Below are positions 58,525-64,000 of a DNA stretch of 64,000 nucleotides, in pieces (position 1 is the stretch's first letter; the number at the start of each line of letters is the position of its first letter). The stretch is from Ampullaceana balthica (taxonomy: Eukaryota > Mollusca > Gastropoda > Lymnaeidae). The stretch covers positions 62,001 through 126,000 of the forward strand of contig CALYLW010000741.1 in assembly GCA_944989445.1 (NCBI GenBank), given 5' to 3'. The translations under genes and the position numbers were made by a program. The notes beneath the pieces are model-generated. The model did not search any database. It saw only the letters and a program-made list of their open reading frames with translations, and had not been told where the DNA came from.

Positions 58525-59619
58525 ATACATAATCTCCAACTGCTTCCATGGTCCTAGATGGTATTTGGTTTGTGGTCTTCATACTCAGTACTTTTTCTGC
58601 TGTTTGAAAGCCAGTCTCATCATCATACTGTCTCCAACAGGGGAACATTGCTGAAGAAATTTATGAGAAATATAAACTTTACAGCAAAATGAATGGTTAC
58701 CTAAATTATCATATCATTATGTTCATTGTTGTTAATTATCCCTAATATTTCCATATCATTGTTGTTAGTTGAAGTTTACCTGAAAAAATCTTGACATTAC
58801 AGTTCAGTATAAGTCTGTCATATCATTATGTTCATTGTTGCTAATTATGCTTAATATTTCCATAGTATTGTTTTAAGTTAAAATTTACCTGACAAAATCT
58901 GGACATAACATGGCAGTATGTGTCTAACACCAGGCCAGTCTTCACGTCAATCACAACAAGTTTAGAAGTGCCCTCATAGCTTGCAGTAGTATATAACATC
59001 ATGGTCTGTATAATTTGAGAAATTTACTTGAGCTACTGATTCAAAATTAGTTTTTTCACAATAGTCTTTACATTGTTATTGCCTTAACGTCAACATCATC
59101 TCGATGCCCAATATGACTGAATTTGGCTAACCTGTTGTATCCTATGCCAATATATAGAGTGAAACACATATAGGTAGGAGAGCTCTATTCCTTTTGGTGA
59201 GCATTTTATGTAAGTAAATGCACAAGAGCTAAGTTAAAATTCCCACCGAAGAATAATTTGCAAACGTGTAGTTCTTGAGAGCCATGGGGGTCCACTGTAA
59301 ATCAAATTTCATAGCTGTTTCAGCCATGCAACAAGAGAATGTAAACACTGTATATCTACTATGCTGTAGACGGAATTGCTTCTGTTGTGTTTTGAAATAG
59401 CCATCACACAAATGTGGCAGTTTTCTTCTCAATACTGAGAGATAGAGGGAATACATAGAAATGCATTTGAAGATAATGACAAATATTTTTGTGCAGTGAA
59501 GTGGCAGAGATATTTCGTAGAAGTTGATTGATGATTGTGCTAGTTGTCTCTGGTTGACTAGTTCCATCTTTGAAATTTAAACCATCGATCTGGATATAGG
59601 CAGGATTCTTTTCTGCAAT
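58525..59619 (-). pseudogene. spliced transposase remnant of the TTAA element
   Basis: Three exon-like pieces. 59619 to about 59404 (acceptor tttttcatttcag) encodes IAEKNPAYIQIDGLNFKDGT. 59005-58889 is a clean 117-nt exon (acceptor aattatacag, donor GTAAAT) encoding YTTASYEGTSKLVVIDVKTG then LVLDTYCHVMSRFC. 58650 to about 58525 follows acceptor tttcttcag. The VIDVKTGLVLD...C pattern recalls the catalytic-domain start of Kolobok-like transposases (inference). About 113 bp including the exon 3 donor side is duplicated (58717-58800 and 58827-58910). The last two pieces do not join in an open frame in the expected phase, so the gene is damaged or the model incomplete. Confidence 0.5.
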
Positions 59620-60359
59620 CTGAAATGAAAAAATATGTATCAATTACTTGTATGAATTGCAAAATATATTTTTTTAAATATCACATTGTATTAGTATAAC
59701 TTATAAATTCATTAATTTTGGTCAAGGTAGTTATTTGTCAAAGTACTTTATAAATGCTATTTTAATGTCTCAAGCATACTGCATACGCATGTTATAATAA
59801 TGTAAAAAACAAAGATCTGTTACGGTTAAGGATTGCTTTACTTTTACTTTATTAAAACTATTTATATAATAAATTAGGCCTATACAATTTTAATTAGTTA
59901 GTATTATTATTTATAGCCTCATCTTTTTAGTTTTGTAAACAATATCATAGGCATAGGTCATCAGACACTGACACACGAGACAGATACATGATTGACATCA
60001 TCATACAGTGTCAGTTACATTCTAACTTCTAACTAATAATACTAATAACTAAGTCGTCTAAGTCTACTGACCTAGCCTAATAATAATTACTTAGACTTAG
60101 CATATTAATTAATTCCTGATAGGCAAATTGTATACAAATGCATTCCAATGATAAGTTTGCGAGTTATAGTATTTAGTACAGTGTAGTTGACTAAAAATGA
60201 AATAGTTTGACCTAGTCCTAGGCCTCGTCCTAAGCCTTGCCGCATGGTTTGGCTACGACTAAGTCGACTAGCATTAGAGTCTGTTTATGAATGTACTTAG
60301 CGTTATCATATAAAAAGTATAAAGAATAGTAAATATTAGTTATACATACCTTTTATTAG

Positions 60360-60490
60360 CGTTTATCATCCAAAAACATGAAATAAAACTTGTAATAACG
60401 AATCTCTTGAGCCGTTACTACGAAAAACAATGAGACTACAAGAGCGCCGCCATACTGGAAAAATAGGTCACGTGATCGTTTTGACGAATC
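60360..60490 (-). promoter_or_regulatory. likely promoter and non-coding first exon of the TTAA element
   Basis: On the minus strand an E-box in GATCACGTGACC (60469-60474 core) is followed by ATGGCGGCGC (60452-60443), a context common around metazoan transcription starts, and by a splice donor AAAAG/GTATGT at 60360/60359. The short ATG frames here stop quickly, so the exon would be untranslated. Confidence 0.45.
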
Positions 60491-60864
60491 AGAATGCCCG
60501 ACCTTCGAAACTTGGCCTTATTGCAGGCATCACAAAGGAAAGGTTTATTTTTAGATTTGTGAGTCATTAGGTTGGGTAGAAAGACCGGGAATCTGTGAAC
60601 ATTTCGATACCAAACAGTCGGGGGTTACGTAACTGGCAGTAGGCTTGCCGAGGCTCTGACCAGACCCATAAAATCGGTTTTTTTTCAAGTTTGATGCCTA
60701 CACACCCCTCTAATTAAATTATTTTTAAAATACTTAGAGTAATCGTAGTCAAATAAAACATAACAACATCGATTCATAAGATGTTTTACTAACCAAATGT
60801 GTTATAATAAAAATTTGGTGAAAAAATTATTTTTTAAAAATTTCAGCCTGTAAACCCCCCTTAA

Positions 60865-61855
60865 CAAAGAATGTATGAATGAGTGCGCGACATTCTCCCC
60901 AGCAACTTAGGCGACAGGAAGATTATTTTATTTGTGCTAAATCACGCTCACAACCAAAGTCTCTTTTAAAACGTGTTGATTTACCGAGCCTTAAATTTTA
61001 AATTAGTTTGTACTTTTTAGCATGATGATGAATGCTTTCAGTCAATGTGGATACCTTGTTAATTTCTCGTTCTTTCAATACAAACTTAGGTATAACATGT
61101 ATCAACGCGAAAAGCCCATTTTGAACATCCGCCTCGGCCTCTAATCGTCGCCTCCTAAAACTATTAAGTCTTATCTACAGAAAATGATTTATATTCTCTT
61201 TATGTCGCCCATCCCCCTCCCCCTACTCTTATGTTAAGTTATATGCTGCTGTTTCGTCAAAAGTAACTAATTACAATATGTTTCAGTGTCATTGGTCGAA
61301 AGCGGCAATAACTTTGAAGTTATAATTTGTATGCGTTTAGGAGTTTAGCTAGTTATATTTTAAAAGTATGAGTATAAGAGGCACGGTGAGATGACAAATG
61401 GTTGAATCATGATGTGTGTCAGGTTTCATAGTATAGGATTGTTGCCTTGCTCTCCGGTTACTTTCAACACACCGAAATGACACAAGTCTATGTAAACAAT
61501 TCAATGTTTATTCTGCGGTGGAACCGGCTATTCTTCATAGAACAGCACATATAAATTTTGTACAACTCCTAGTATACAACTCGTAGCATATTTACACGAT
61601 CTCCCTGCCTATCTAATCATTGGCGCGGCATAGCATTAGGCCCCTCTACACACAGCTGAGTACACAATCTCCAACCGACCGCTCTTAGGCGATCCTCAAA
61701 ACTTTTAACTCCAACTGCCCATCTAGCCCGAGCAGTCTGAACTGGTACACCTGGTCTCTCTCTGACCTCCTCTGCCCACACACGCATGTGACCAAAGTTC
61801 ACTAAAACTTTATACCCGTGAACTAGTGTTCACTCATCAACACCATTCACCTACA
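60865..61855. other. non-coding, no gene seen
   Basis: No exon, transposon end or RNA gene is supported. Confidence 0.45.
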
Positions 61856-61857
61856 GT

Positions 61858-62945
61858 AATTCTCGGTGGTCGGACACTTCGACCACGGATGTTTCGACCC
61901 CGGATTGTTCGGCCCTGCCAGTCCGACCACATGACGTTTCGACCCCAGGACGTTTCGACCCCGGTCGGTTCGACCCCCCGACAGTTCGACCACAGGACGC
62001 TTCGAACTTTTCGTTTTAATCTATTCTTTGTTTTTTTATTATTATATTTTTTAAAATTAATATTTTGGTATTATCATCCATAAAAAAAATTAAAAACAGA
62101 ATCTCCACTCCTATCCCAAACACACTTAAAAAGGATCTAATTCTAATTTTTTATTGGGTTTTAAAAATGTATATATTTTAAGTCGTTCAAAGATTTTCAT
62201 TGTGATAACAAAAATAAATGAAAGTTTGTTTGTTTTCTTTTAAATTAAGTCTCGACATGCTGAACGATGCACCTCGCAGGCGTTGAAACCATTACAAACC
62301 CGCGCCCTTCCATTCACTTCTGTTTTTTTGTGACAGACAATAATATTTAATGCTGCTAGGCCCGTATGACCTGTATGAACGAACAATTCGTCCGAGGATT
62401 TCTTAATGACATGTTACGAAGGCTAGACTCACTGACCACCACAGTACGCCGTGTGCTGGCGAGGGTTATGGGGAAGGTAAATAAAGAGAGTGGGGGCAGA
62501 GAGAATGTAGGCACCTTTAGAAAGGACCATCTGACCAAATTGCCTTTTTATTGTCCGATTACATCGGACAAGGTGGGGATACAGTAAGATATGTTTGAAA
62601 GGACCACAGAGGAATGAAGCTTTTAATCACAATCATGAATTCGCATTGAATTTTGACTGGTTGTACGTATATATACTTTTTTACAAATCGTCGTAAATTA
62701 AACGTTACAACAACAATTTCAGACTGTATTTAATTTTAATGGATAAATATATTAAGTTAAATTATTTTTGTACCAAAGATTAATTTTAAAAATAATAAAT
62801 TTTAAAATTATATTTTAAAAAAAAATTCTACGGTGTAGATACGAAGGGGTCGAAACGTCCAGGGTCGAAACGTCCTGGGGTCGAAACGTCCTGTGGTCGA
62901 ACTGGCAGGGTCGAACCGTCCGGGGTCGAAGTGTCCGTAATTCGT
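61858..62945. repeat. long inverted repeat with TTCGACCCC motifs
   Basis: The left arm (about 61866-62005) and the reverse-complement right arm (about 62829-62942) each contain seven or more copies of a 14-17-bp unit such as gacgtttcgacccc with variable spacing, and both start from ggacacttcgacc. The 820-bp centre is AT-rich with an unrecognised 73-codon frame (62366-62587). It has the form of a foldback element. A TATG run (62944-62990) borders the right side. Confidence 0.82.
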
Positions 62946-62990
62946 ATGTATGTATGTATGTGTGTATGTATAAATGTATGTATGTATGTT

Positions 62991-63532
62991 TAATATTTCT
63001 TTTATTATATTTGAAAGATAGATTTTGCAATACTAGTTATTGTAATGATTGTATTGATAATTTTTTAAAAAATAATCTTTTCTTACCATGCGATTTGCAA
63101 TTGTAGCTTAATTATTATCCTCGAAGTATTTTATACCTACGAAAAAGAAAAGATGAAATAATAGTTTTGATTCTCTTTTGTTAATACTCATTTCGTTTCA
63201 TACTCATTTATCTCCTAAAGCTTTCTAATATTTTAGAATATCTGGCAATATAAGATTGTAACATGAAAGTACCATTTTAAGACTTTGTAAAATATGTTAA
63301 TATGTGAATATTACAGCAATACACAAGTAATTATTCTTTATTATTTTGTCTTTAATGATATCTTTGTTTTATATCGAAAGTGTGATGGGGGCGGATCTAT
63401 TTTGGTGGAGACATTATTTTACAGGGTAGGGGAGAATTTATTTTAATCGGGAGCAAAACATTTTTTTCCGGTGGGAGACTGTATGGGAAGGATTTATTTT
63501 GCAACACAGTCCCTGCTCCTATGACATTGATG
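62991..63532. other. non-coding, no gene seen
   Basis: AT-rich sequence; nothing supported. Confidence 0.45.
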
Positions 63533-63705
63533 CAGTGTTTCCCAGAGGGGGCGCGAAGCTCCCTAAAGGGAGGGTGCGAAATGGTGTACTTATAACAATT
63601 TTATAGACAAATGATACTATTTACTGTCGCGCGGGGGGTGCGAAAATGTTTTCTTTTTCCTATTGGGGAGGGGGGGACGTGACAGAAAATAATTGAGCAA
63701 CACTG
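63533..63705. mobile_element. hAT MITE
   Basis: Ends cagtgtttcccaga and ttgagcaacactg are imperfect inverted repeats. Flanks CATTGATG and CAATAATG agree at 6 of 8 bases. The body contains gggggcgcgaag and gcgcggggggtgcgaaa blocks. Confidence 0.65.
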
Positions 63706-64000
63706 CAATAATGGTACAATTGGCCTTCATCAAATTTCTACAAATCATAAGTAATGAGAACGGTTAATGTCAATCGTAATTAAAATCCTTTGTGACAAAA
63801 ACTTTTATATTCTTTTTTTTTAATGAGACAAACACATTTTAAAAATAATTAATTGAATACACCAACACATTATTTAAATTTATTATCTTTAATAAAGGTG
63901 ACATCTGCATCAGTTGGTTCATTTGACAAAAACAAAAAAATTAGCACATGCAGTGAGATTAATCCTGTCAACTAGAAAGTAGAGCTAGGCTTGTGTCAGG

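Larger units (their letters stand above)
57617..60860 (-). mobile_element. TTAA-flanked DNA transposon, 3.2 kb
   Basis: A 17-bp terminal inverted repeat, GGGGGGTTTACAGGCTG / CAGCCTGTAAACCCCCC, is bounded on both sides by TTAA (57613-57616 and 60861-60864). TTAA target sites with short TIRs occur in piggyBac and Kolobok elements. The minus strand carries apparently spliced coding remnants (58525-59619) preceded by a promoter-like region near 60470. The remainder, about 57620-58500 and 59640-60340, is AT-rich and non-coding. Confidence 0.85.

Overview
The window is AT-rich, intron-containing, transposon-dense animal DNA. There are no operons, ribosome-binding sites or prokaryotic genes. The mixture (CR1/L2-like and other LINE 3' ends, hAT elements of the ZBED5 and ZMYM1/DUF4371 types, Helitrons, a Ty3/gypsy LTR element, many MITEs, long microsatellites and minisatellites) fits an invertebrate genome, perhaps a mollusc or other lophotrochozoan. 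That placement is inference; nothing here fixes the species.

The host content I can support is two paralogous genes, both on the minus strand and arranged head to tail, encoding small secreted cystine-knot ligands of the Spätzle/neurotrophin superfamily. Gene 2 runs from a signal-peptide exon (48040-47974) through a propeptide exon (46960-46779) to two cystine-knot exons (39792-39611 and 37345-37192). Gene 1 has three propeptide exons (20847-20739, 20675-20563, 20372-20104) and two cystine-knot exons (9542-9361, 8869-8701); its signal-peptide exon was not found. In both genes the penultimate exon is exactly 182 nt, starts in phase 0 and ends in phase 2, and the six cysteines have identical spacing (C-x35-C-x6-C-x11-C-x30-C-x-C). 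All splice phases used are mutually compatible.

Almost everything else is transposable DNA in introns and between the genes. Region by region: 0-8.5 kb holds Helitron-like remnants, a ~500-bp repeat (family C), a MITE and a LINE tail. Within gene 1, 9.9-16.6 kb holds two Helitrons joined head to tail, the second split by a 4-kb gag-only LTR retrotransposon with apparently identical LTRs. Between the genes (21-37 kb) lie a ZBED5-type hAT (22850-25773) containing a Helitron and a LINE, a minisatellite, a LINE tail, a ZMYM1-type hAT (31455-35120) containing a tandemly duplicated foldback sequence, and a 1.4-kb GT-rich minisatellite that starts just after the gene 2 stop codon. The introns of gene 2 (37.3-46.8 kb) hold a MITE, a second hAT transposase remnant, a Helitron with a 480-bp TATG array, another hAT (42514-44993) and a LINE end. 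Upstream of gene 2 (48-64 kb) are TIR elements with 5-bp CTNNG duplications, Helitron copies, a TA-flanked MITE, a 3.2-kb TTAA-flanked transposon with remnants of a spliced transposase, and a large inverted repeat.

The main biological result is the tandem ligand pair. Its two products would act outside the cell after propeptide cleavage, and the strong divergence of the propeptides beside conserved knot exons suggests different processing or receptor use. All functional names rest on motif recognition by eye.
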